DNA of 15,416 nucleotides, taken from positions 1-15,416 of the forward strand of contig CADEHD010000020.1 in NCBI GenBank assembly GCA_902827055.1, given 5' to 3'. Every line of letters begins with the position of its first letter. Within the stretch, counting starts at the first letter, position 1. Shown piece after piece: positions 8,046 through 14,761 of the stretch. The notes under the pieces were generated by a model, which searched no databases, was not told the DNA's origin, and was given only the letters and a program-made list of their open reading frames with translations. The DNA is from an uncultured Chloroflexota bacterium. Lineage in GTDB: Bacteria; Chloroflexota; Dehalococcoidia; UBA2979. A program made the position numbers and the translations under genes.

Positions 8046-9118
8046 AGGTGGGACTGGCCGGCGGTGGCACGGGCGGACACGCCTACCCGGCGATCGCGGT
8101 CGCCGAGGCGCTGCGCGAACACGCTGACGTGGAGCTGGTCTTCTTCGGCACGGACCGGGGGCCGGAGCGCCAGGTCGCGGAGGAGAACGGCATCCCGTAT
8201 CGGACGGTGCCGGCCTCGCCGTTGCGCAGCCGTTCCCCCATCCGCCTGATGCGGGGCACGATCGATCTGCTACGCGGCAGCGCCGAAGCGGCGCACACGC
8301 TCCGCCACGAGGGCGTGTCGAGCATCTTCGCCACCGGCGGCTACGCCTCGGCGCCCCTGGGCCGACCGGCGAAGGGGCAACACATCCCCCTCCTGCTCTT
8401 CCTGCCCGACGTGAAGCCCGGCTGGGCCGTGCGCTACCTGCAGCGCTACGCGACCACGGTCGCCTGCTCGGTCGACGCGTCGATTCGCTACCTCAAGGCG
8501 TCTAAGACGGTGGTTACGGGCTACCCGGTGCGTCGTCAGTTCGCGGACGCCACTCGCGAGGCGGGGATCCAGCGGTTCGGCCTCGACCCGAGCCTCCTGA
8601 CGCTGCTGGTGGCTGGCGGATCACTCGGTTCACATGCGATCAACCTCGTGCTGTCGAAGGCGCTGCGCGAGCTGCTCACGCGCGTGCAGATCATCCACAT
8701 CGCGGGCCGCGATGAGGAGCTGTGGCTCAGTCGCGAACGCGAGCGCCTCCCGGACTGGCAGCAGGAGCGCTACCACCTCCACGCCTACACCGGCGAGATG
8801 GCCTGGGCGATGGCCGCCTCCGACCTCGCGGTCACGCGCGCGGGTGCCTCGGTGCTGGGCGAGCTGCCCGCGACCGGGCTTCCGGCCGTGGTCATCCCCG
8901 GCGACTTCTCGGACCAGCACCTCAACGCGGCGTTCCTCGCGGAGCGCGGCGCGGCGGTGACGCTGTCGATGCGCCAGATCGACGACCTCGAGACGACCGT
9001 GACGCGCCTGCTCGACGACGACATCGCGCGTCGACACATGGCGCGGGCTATGGGAGAACTCGCGCGACCGGATGCCGCGCGCACGCTGGCAGGGATGCTG
9101 CGGGAGATGGCGGCATGA
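8042..9118 (+). CDS. murG: Lipid II synthase MurG (UDP-GlcNAc:lipid I N-acetylglucosaminyltransferase)
   Basis: MurG adds GlcNAc to lipid I on the cytoplasmic face of the membrane, giving lipid II. Starting at GTG 8042, which overlaps the ftsW stop as GTGA and follows GGAG (8031-8034), the protein has 358 residues, normal for MurG. The N-terminal loop is MKVGLAGGGTGGHAYPA (1-17), with FATGGYASAPLG (96-107) further on. The C-terminal donor site shows AGGSLGSHAIN (191-201), TRAGASVLGELPATGLPAVV (265-284, with E274 aligning with the uridine-binding glutamate) and DQHLNAAFL (291-299, with Q292 matching the conserved glutamine before NA). The segment expected to read HEQNxxxGxxN instead reads FLPDVKPGWAVRYL (120-133), and the expected GNPVR is GYPVR (160-164). 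The fold and context leave little doubt, but it is a divergent MurG. Confidence 0.93.
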   Translation: MKVGLAGGGTGGHAYPAIAVAEALREHADVELVFFGTDRGPERQVAEENGIPYRTVPASPLRSRSPIRLMRGTIDLLRGSAEAAHTLRHEGVSSIFATGGYASAPLGRPAKGQHIPLLLFLPDVKPGWAVRYLQRYATTVACSVDASIRYLKASKTVVTGYPVRRQFADATREAGIQRFGLDPSLLTLLVAGGSLGSHAINLVLSKALRELLTRVQIIHIAGRDEELWLSRERERLPDWQQERYHLHAYTGEMAWAMAASDLAVTRAGASVLGELPATGLPAVVIPGDFSDQHLNAAFLAERGAAVTLSMRQIDDLETTVTRLLDDDIARRHMARAMGELARPDAARTLAGMLREMAA

Positions 9119-10545
9119 TGGTCAGACTGCGCCCTCGCTCTGAAGGTGGGACGCCCTCGATCCCACGCCGCGTCCACCTGGTGGGCGCCGGCGGCATCCA
9201 CATGTCCGCGATCGGGCAGATCCTGCTCGAGCGCGGCCACGAGGTCACGGGGTCGGACCTCGAGCTCTCCGAGTACACAGAGCGCCTCCGCGCGCTCGGG
9301 GGCACGGTGTACCAGGGTCACGCGATCGCGAACCTGGGCCGCGCCGAGCTGATCGTCGCGACGGCGGCCGCGAAGTCGCAGAACCCCGAGATCCTCGAGG
9401 CGCAGCGCCGTGGCCTCCCTGTGATCACGCGCGCCGAGATGGTGCAGCGCCTCCTCGAGGGACGGAAGGTACTGGCGGTCGCGGGCACGCACGGCAAGAC
9501 GACGACGTCCTCGATGCTGGCGCTGATGGCGGTGCGTGGCGGGCTGGACCCGCTGGCGCTCCTCGGCGGCGACGCCCGCGAACTCGGCGGCAACGCGCGC
9601 GACGGCCAGGGCGAATTCGCGGTCGTCGAGGCCGACGAGTACGCCGAGGCGTTCCTCCAGTACCACCCGCACCTGGCGCTCATCACCAACATCGAGGCGG
9701 ATCACCTCGACTACTACGGCACGGAAGAGCGCTATGTGCAGGCGTTCGCCCGCTTCGCCGAGCGCGTCACCGCCGAGGGCACACTCATCGTGTGTGCCGA
9801 CTCCCCGGGGGCGCTGGCCTTGGGCGACGCCCGCCGCAGCGCCGGTGCGCGCGTGGAACGCTACTCGGTGGTGTCCTCGTCCAGCGAGCCGGCGGACTGG
9901 GAGGCAACGGCGCTCCGCGTCAACGACCTCGGTGCCTTCGACTTCACGGCGTCCCTCCACGGCGGTGAGCTGGGACGCGTCTCGCTGCGCGTGCCCGGCC
10001 GTCACAACGTGGCGAACGCGCTCGGCGCGCTCGCCGTGGCGATGCGTGCGGGCGTCGACTTCCACCGCGCCGCCCTCGCGGCTGCCGAGTTCACGGGCGC
10101 CCGGCGGCGCTTCGACCTCGTGGGTGACGCTGCGGGCGTCACGGTCGTCGACGACTACTCACACCACCCCACCGAGGTCCGCGCCCTGGTCTCGGCGGCA
10201 CGGCAGCGCTATGCGGGACGTCGCATCGTGGTCTGCTTCCAGCCGCACACCTACTCCCGCTCGGTCTACCTGCTGGAGGGCTTCAAGCACTGCTTCGAGG
10301 GCCTCGACGCGCTCTACGTGCTGCGCACTTACGCGGCGCGCGAGGAGCCGACGGCGGGCATGGACGCGCAGGCGCTGGCTGCGGAGATCACCGACCCGCC
10401 GGCAACCTACGTCGACTCTTTCGAGGAGGCCGAGGAGCGCATCACCGCGGACCTCGCACCGGGCGACGTCTTCATCACCGTCGGTGCCGGCAGCGTGACC
10501 GAGCTCGGCCCGCGCGTCCTCGCGAAGCTGGGAGCGCGCGCATGA
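9115..10545 (+). CDS. murC: UDP-N-acetylmuramate:L-alanine ligase MurC
   Basis: MurC attaches L-alanine, the first stem-peptide residue, to UDP-MurNAc. From ATG 9115 it has 476 residues; a second ATG immediately follows at 9118, and GGGAG at 9102-9106 can serve either. Motifs in order are VHLVGAGGIHMSAIGQILL (20-38; the usual GIGG is GAGG), GSDLELS (46-52), AGTHGKTTTSSM (123-134, P-loop), VEADEYAEAFL (171-181), NIEADHLDYYG (192-202), PGRHNVANALGA (294-305), DDYSHHPTEV (346-355), FQPHTYSRS (375-383) and TVGAGSV (455-461). The combination of HHPTE and FQPHTYSR is specific for MurC. The gene overlaps murG (ATGA) upstream and ddl (ATGA) downstream. murB, commonly next to murC, is not here. Confidence 0.95.
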   Translation: MMVRLRPRSEGGTPSIPRRVHLVGAGGIHMSAIGQILLERGHEVTGSDLELSEYTERLRALGGTVYQGHAIANLGRAELIVATAAAKSQNPEILEAQRRGLPVITRAEMVQRLLEGRKVLAVAGTHGKTTTSSMLALMAVRGGLDPLALLGGDARELGGNARDGQGEFAVVEADEYAEAFLQYHPHLALITNIEADHLDYYGTEERYVQAFARFAERVTAEGTLIVCADSPGALALGDARRSAGARVERYSVVSSSSEPADWEATALRVNDLGAFDFTASLHGGELGRVSLRVPGRHNVANALGALAVAMRAGVDFHRAALAAAEFTGARRRFDLVGDAAGVTVVDDYSHHPTEVRALVSAARQRYAGRRIVVCFQPHTYSRSVYLLEGFKHCFEGLDALYVLRTYAAREEPTAGMDAQALAAEITDPPATYVDSFEEAEERITADLAPGDVFITVGAGSVTELGPRVLAKLGARA

Positions 10546-11642
10546 CGAACCCAGCGCGGCAGCGCCTCGGCGTGATCTTCGGCGGCCGGTCCCCTGAGCA
10601 CGAAGTCTCGGTGGTGTCCGCCCGCTCGGTGATGCGCGAGGCCGACCCCGCTCGCTTCGAGGTGGTCCCGTTCGGGATCACCAAGGGCGGCCGCTGGCTG
10701 TCGTCCGCGGAGACGCGGGCGCGACTGGGCGAGGCCGCGCGGCGCGACATGGGCCACGAGCAGGCTCGCGGCGTGCTCGATGCCCCGGCAGTCCTCGAGG
10801 AGCTCGCCGGCGTCGATGCCGTGTTCCCCATCGTGCATGGCCCGCTCGGCGAGGACGGCACGCTGCAAGGGCTCCTGGAACTCGCAGGCATCCCATACGT
10901 CGGTGCGGGAGTTGCCGCCAGCGCCATCGGGATGGACAAGGAGCTCATGCGCGCGGTCTTCGCGCGCGCCGACCTCCCGCAGGCCGACTACATGGTGCTG
11001 CGCGACCACGATGTCGAGGCGCCCCCGGAGGCTGCGTTGCGCGAGGTCGCGACGCGCCTCGGGTTCCCGTGCTTCGTGAAGCCGTGCAACGGCGGCTCAT
11101 CCGTCGGCGTCAGCAAGGCGCGCTCCTCCGAGGACCTGCTCGAGGCGGTTCGGGAAGCGGGTCGGTTCGACCGCAAGGTGATGGTCGAGGCGGCGATCGC
11201 GGGTCGCGAGGTGGAGTGCGCGGTGCTCGGTAACGAGCAGCCGGCGGCCTCGCCGCTGGGCGAGATCACGCCTCGCGCGGAGTTCTACACCTACGCCGCG
11301 AAGTACGCCGATGACACCACGGAACTCACGGTGCCGGCGCGCGTCTCCTCGGAGGTGCGCGATCGCATCCAGGCGCTCTCGCTCCGCGCGTTCGCGGCGC
11401 TCGATTGCGCAGGCATGGCCCGCGTCGACTTCTTCGTCACACCCGAGGACGACGTCCGCATCATCGAGGTGAACACGCTGCCGGGCTTCACGCCCATCTC
11501 GATGTACCCGCGCCTGTGGCAGGAGGCCGGCCTCACCTACGGCGGGCTGATCAGCCGCCTGGTCGACCTGGCGCTCGAGCGCCATCGAGCCGCCGCGGCG
11601 CGAGGCGCCAGCACCCAGCAGGGGGCCGTGCTCCATGGCTAA
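10542..11642 (+). CDS. ddl: D-alanine:D-alanine ligase Ddl
   Basis: Ddl joins two D-alanines using ATP, supplying the substrate of MurF. The 366 residues contain an ATP-grasp fold. Motifs are VIFGGRSPEHEVSVVSA (11-27), FPIVHGPLGEDGTLQGLLE (95-113), GIGMDKELMR-type adenine-loop region (about 124-137), CFVKPCNGGSSVGVSKA (177-193), AEFYTYAAKYADDTTE (246-261) and RIIEVNTLPGFTPISMYP (306-323, with E309 and N311 as metal ligands). The lysine-tyrosine pair K254-Y255 corresponds to the tyrosine found in D-Ala-D-Ala ligases rather than the phenylalanine of D-Ala-D-Lac ligases, so an ordinary D-Ala-D-Ala product is expected. GGGAG (10530-10534) lies 7 bases before ATG 10542, which overlaps the murC stop as ATGA. 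The end overlaps ftsQ by 8 bases. Confidence 0.95.
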   Translation: MTNPARQRLGVIFGGRSPEHEVSVVSARSVMREADPARFEVVPFGITKGGRWLSSAETRARLGEAARRDMGHEQARGVLDAPAVLEELAGVDAVFPIVHGPLGEDGTLQGLLELAGIPYVGAGVAASAIGMDKELMRAVFARADLPQADYMVLRDHDVEAPPEAALREVATRLGFPCFVKPCNGGSSVGVSKARSSEDLLEAVREAGRFDRKVMVEAAIAGREVECAVLGNEQPAASPLGEITPRAEFYTYAAKYADDTTELTVPARVSSEVRDRIQALSLRAFAALDCAGMARVDFFVTPEDDVRIIEVNTLPGFTPISMYPRLWQEAGLTYGGLISRLVDLALERHRAAAARGASTQQGAVLHG

Positions 11643-12462
11643 CTCGCGCCGCACCACCGAGTCCCTGCCGCTGCGCTCGGTGCCGCCGCACTTGCGGGCC
11701 TCGGCGCACATCCGAGGCGGGGCGCCAGCCGCACGGGCGGGCGAGGTGCCGCCGTGGAAGCGCGCGGTCACCACCGCCGGCCTGGCCGCGTTCGCGGTTG
11801 CCTTCGGCGTCGCGGCGTACTGGGTGCTCTACGGCGACCTATTCCGCGTGACGGACGTGCGCATCAGCCCGCTCCAGGCGGTCGATCCGCTCGCGGTGAG
11901 CGCAGCGGCCGGGGTCACCGGCAAGACGCTCTTCACCGTCGACCGCGGCGACGTCGAGGCGGCCGTGGCGGCGGTACCGGGCGTGCGCTCGGTGCAGGTG
12001 CGCCGCGACTGGCCCAACGCGGTCGCAATCGACATTGTCGAGGCGCAGGGCTGGGGCTTCTGGGAGGTCGCCGGCCGTCGCGTGGTCGTCGACGAGCAGG
12101 GCGCGATGCTCGAGCGCGGGCGAGTGCCCGCGACGCAGGCCCTGGTCATCTACGAAGACACGACTTCCCTCGACGCGGCGCCTGTGGTCGCGCCGGACCC
12201 CGAGACGGTGCAGCTCGTGCGCCGGCTCATCGACACGGGGGCGTTCTCGATTCTGCGCGTGACGCCCACCGGATTCACCTACAACCGCGAGCGCGGCCTC
12301 ACTGTCCATGTTGCCTCGGGGCCGCGGGTCATCTTCGGTGACGCGCACGATTTCGACTTCAAAGTAGCGACGTGGGGTGCGCTGCTGGACAAGGTCGAGT
12401 CGCAGCGACTTGCGGTGACGGAAATTGATCTGCGCTACGGAAAGCAAGTGGTGATGCGCTGA
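11635..12462 (+). CDS. ftsQ: Cell division protein FtsQ/DivIB
   Basis: FtsQ is a bitopic divisome scaffold that recruits and balances the FtsL/FtsB and FtsW/FtsI partners. The 275 residues comprise an Arg-rich cytoplasmic tail (1-43), one membrane segment (about 44-66) and an extracytoplasmic POTRA domain (about 70-137). The POTRA domain includes FRVTDVRISPLQ (70-81), GVTGKTLFTVDRGDVEAAV (93-111), VPGVRSVQVRRDWPN (114-128) and AIDIVEAQGWGFW (131-143). The beta domain that follows has VVVDEQGAML and ends in EIDLRYGKQVVMR, a very typical FtsQ end strand. ATG 11635 lies inside the end of ddl (8-base overlap), with AGGGGG at 11619-11624. The last 40 codons use noticeably more A/T-ending codons than the rest, which may keep the ftsA start region open. 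The stop overlaps ftsA as TGATG. Confidence 0.92.
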   Translation: MANSRRTTESLPLRSVPPHLRASAHIRGGAPAARAGEVPPWKRAVTTAGLAAFAVAFGVAAYWVLYGDLFRVTDVRISPLQAVDPLAVSAAAGVTGKTLFTVDRGDVEAAVAAVPGVRSVQVRRDWPNAVAIDIVEAQGWGFWEVAGRRVVVDEQGAMLERGRVPATQALVIYEDTTSLDAAPVVAPDPETVQLVRRLIDTGAFSILRVTPTGFTYNRERGLTVHVASGPRVIFGDAHDFDFKVATWGALLDKVESQRLAVTEIDLRYGKQVVMR

Positions 12463-13700
12463 TGTCGAACCCCACCTTCGCCGCAATCGACGTTGGAACG
12501 ACCAAGGTCTGCACTGTGGTCGGCGAGGTCTCCCCCGAGGGCGACCTGCGCATCCTCGGAGTGGGGATCGGTCCCTCGGCCGGTCTGACCAAGGGGATGG
12601 TGGACAACATCCAGGCCGCCACCGAGGCGATCGCGTCCTCTGTGGAGCGCGCCGAACGAGCGTCCGGGACACGCATCCTCTCGGCGCACGTCGGGATCGC
12701 CGGGCCGCACGTCTCCTCCTCGAACTCCCGCGGCATCGTCGCGATTCCCGATCCGCGCCGCCCGATCTCCGAGGCGGACGTGCAGCGCGCCCTCGACAGC
12801 GCGCGCATCGTCAACGTGCCCACGAACCGCGAGGTCATCCACGTTGTCCCGCGGTACTACGTCGTCGATGGCCAGGACAGCGTCGTCGACCCGGTGGGGA
12901 TGTACGGCTCGCGCCTGGATGTGGAGACGCACGTCGTCACGGCCTCCGCGAGTGCCATGCAGAACCTCGTGCAGTGCGTAGAGGGCGCGGGCGTCCGCGT
13001 CGACTCGCTCATCCTCGAGCAGCTCGCCGCCGCCGAGGCGGTCATCCAGGAGGAGGAGCTGCGCCACGGCGTCGCGCTGGTGAACATCGGCGGCGGCACC
13101 ACGGACGTGGCGGTCTTCGTCAACGGCGCCATCACCCACACGGCAGTGCTGCCGGTCGGCGGGGTGCACATGACCCGCGACCTGGTCGTCGCCCTGCGCG
13201 TGCCGCAGCCGAGCGCCGAGCAGGCGAAGCGCCGATTCGGCCACGCCATTCCCTCGATGGTCGACGCCGACGAGGTCGTCGAGATCGACTCGTTCGGCTC
13301 GGACGGTCGCCGCGAAGTCGAGCGCCGCGCCATCGCCCAGGTCATCCAGGCTCGCGCCGAGGAGCTGTTTGAGCTGGTGCACGCCGAGATCCGGCGTGGC
13401 GCCCAGGCGGAGACGCTGGCGGCCGGCGTGGTCCTCACGGGCGGTGCGGCCCTCCTCCCCGGTATCGATGTCCTCGCCGAGGGCGTCCTACAGCTGCCCG
13501 CACGGATCGGGCGACCGCGGCACCTCGCCGGGCTGTCCGACATCCTCCATGACCCGGCGTACGCGACTTCGGTCGGGCTGTTGCGCTGGGCGTTGAAGGA
13601 GCGCGAGGTCGTCTTCCGATCGACGGCGCTGCCGGTGGGCAGCCTCGGCGGTCTGATGAAGAAGGTGGGGCACTTGATGCGGCTGGTGCTTCCCCAGTGA
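12462..13700 (+). CDS. ftsA: Cell division protein FtsA (actin-like membrane tether of FtsZ)
   Basis: FtsA is an actin-family ATPase that polymerises on the membrane, binds the C-terminal peptide of FtsZ and recruits later divisome proteins. The 412 residues show the nucleotide site: phosphate loop 1 AAIDVGTTKVCTVVGE (7-22, with D10), phosphate loop 2 ALVNIGGGTTDVAVF (205-219) and the adenosine motif VVLTGGAALLPGI (323-335). The 1C subdomain lies at about 80-160, with HVVPRYYVVDGQ (127-138). The C-terminus GGLMKKVGHLMRLVLPQ (396-412) is an amphipathic, Lys/Arg-containing membrane-targeting helix at the expected place. ATG 12462 overlaps the ftsQ stop as TGATG; the Shine-Dalgarno is weak, so coupling to ftsQ is likely. 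Presence of FtsA excludes most Actinobacteria as source. Confidence 0.95.
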   Translation: MSNPTFAAIDVGTTKVCTVVGEVSPEGDLRILGVGIGPSAGLTKGMVDNIQAATEAIASSVERAERASGTRILSAHVGIAGPHVSSSNSRGIVAIPDPRRPISEADVQRALDSARIVNVPTNREVIHVVPRYYVVDGQDSVVDPVGMYGSRLDVETHVVTASASAMQNLVQCVEGAGVRVDSLILEQLAAAEAVIQEEELRHGVALVNIGGGTTDVAVFVNGAITHTAVLPVGGVHMTRDLVVALRVPQPSAEQAKRRFGHAIPSMVDADEVVEIDSFGSDGRREVERRAIAQVIQARAEELFELVHAEIRRGAQAETLAAGVVLTGGAALLPGIDVLAEGVLQLPARIGRPRHLAGLSDILHDPAYATSVGLLRWALKEREVVFRSTALPVGSLGGLMKKVGHLMRLVLPQ

Positions 13701-13714
13701 GATTCCGCCCGCAC

Positions 13715-13738
13715 TTTGGCAAGGAACGCCAGAAGGAG
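13715..13738 (+). promoter_or_regulatory. Leader hairpin and strong ribosome binding site before the long ftsZ frame
   Basis: The 44-base ftsA-ftsZ gap holds a potential RNA hairpin: TTTGGC (13715-13720) pairs with GCCAGA (13728-13733), with one G-U pair, around the loop AAGGAAC. The last stem base is the first base of AAGGAG (13733-13738), which lies 6 bases before ATG 13745. This is the closest match to the anti-Shine-Dalgarno in the window and supports ATG 13745 as a genuine start. TTGGCA at 13716 resembles a -35 box, but no -10 follows at the right distance outside the coding frame. Hairpin function is speculative; the ribosome site is not. Confidence 0.6.
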
Positions 13739-13744
13739 ACCAGC

Positions 13745-14761
13745 ATGGATGAGCAGGACGGGCGCGTAGTCCCCATGGGCCCCGGCACGCTCTTCGATTA
13801 CCTGGCCGCCGCCCGCAGGCTGGCCGCCGCGGAGCGCTCCGGCGAACCACCCTCGCAAGAGGCACCCGTGGCCCTGGGCACGGCCGCGGAGCGCGAGGCG
13901 CTGCGGCTCGGGGCACAGGCCCACGCACTCGCGCAGGTGACAGGGGCCTCGGACCAGGACCCGCCCACCGAAGTCGCCCCACCACCGCGAGAGCGCCCGG
14001 TACTCGACCTTGCGTGGGACCCACCCACACCCGACTCGCGCTCCGAGTACGAGCCACTGGTCGCGATGGAGCAGCAGGTCCGCGACGAATCGGACGCCGA
14101 CGTCGGGACGCCCGAGCAGCGACTCGAGGCGGCCATCGCCAGCATCACGGTCGAGGCCACCTCGGTCCTGTCGCAGGCGGACGAGACGGACGCCGCCGGC
14201 GTGAGTGACGACGCCGACTTCGAGCGGGAGCTGGCGACGGCCGCGCTGTGGGCGACGACGGAGGTCGACTTCCTCGCGCCGGCGCCCGCCGCCAGCATCG
14301 ATGTGGACATCGCCGTGGAGGCGGTCGCGGCGGCCGAGGCCGTCATGGCGACCGACCAGCCCATCGAGACTCAGCTGGCGTCTCGGGCACCCGTGTTCAC
14401 CGAGGTCGAGGGCACGCCGGTCGCAGCCACCCTCGCGACGGGGTCGGCTGTGGCGGTCGCCGAGCGGCCCACCGCGTCGATGAGCGGCGGTCACGGGGAC
14501 GCCTCTACGCCATCCGAACCGCCCTCGCCTCCGCGCCGCGATGCGCCCGCCCTCTGGGAGGAGCGCACGCTCGCGACTGCGGCGCCCGCGCCGCGGTTCG
14601 GCGCGATGCCGGTCGCCGGTGGCCGCCCGGGCGAGCCCCGGGCACCCGCCCCAACGTCAGGATCCGAACGCCCGCGGGTGCGCCGAGCGCCGCGCGCGAG
14701 TGATCAGCACACGGATGTGAACAACGCTGCCCCCAGCGGGCGGTCGGGAGAGAGCAGGGAC
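13745..14761 (+). other. Unrecognised disordered N-terminal extension of FtsZ
   Basis: By hand count the 339 residues include 67 Ala, 38 Pro, 56 Asp+Glu, 28 Arg and no Lys or Cys (net charge about -28). Two short helix-prone stretches come first (about 15-31, TLFDYLAAARRLAAAER, and 46-65). A strongly acidic part follows (101-240: 29 acidic against 4 Arg), then an Arg/Pro/Gly-rich part with a basic patch, RPRVRRAPR, at 309-317 near the GTPase. The only tryptophans are W91, W169 and W271; two occur in similar ALW contexts. Codons end in G or C in 62 of the first 72 cases, showing this is real coding DNA in the FtsZ frame and not a read-through of spacer. It could be a tail of FtsZ or a former separate gene fused in frame. 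I do not recognise a family. Confidence 0.8.

Noticed and set aside
13716..13744. Promoter with -35 TTGGCA before ftsZ
   Set aside because: The expected -10 position holds GC-rich sequence around the start codon, with no TATAAT-like hexamer.
1150..14135. Many CTCGAG palindromes as a dispersed repeat or uptake signal
   Set aside because: Nearly all are CTC GAG (Leu-Glu) or the same bases in other phases, explained by codon bias in GC-rich genes; spacing and flanks are not conserved.
12857..14494. Long minus-strand frame opposite ftsA and the FtsZ extension
   Set aside because: It spans the end of a well-supported gene and low-complexity coding DNA; the plus-strand frame has a strong ribosome site and joins FtsZ, whereas this frame has neither a motif nor a context.
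14010..14703. Shorter plus-strand frames inside the FtsZ extension as separate small genes
   Set aside because: They use the other two phases, contain extreme Arg/Gly or Ser/Arg runs, and lack ribosome sites; the third-position G/C pattern supports the ftsZ phase only.
13701..14761. A frameshift or sequencing error creating an artificial FtsZ fusion
   Set aside because: One continuous phase from 13745 to the GTPase keeps coding-like codon use, and the start has its own strong ribosome site; an error would need to remove a stop without disturbing either part. It remains testable by resequencing.
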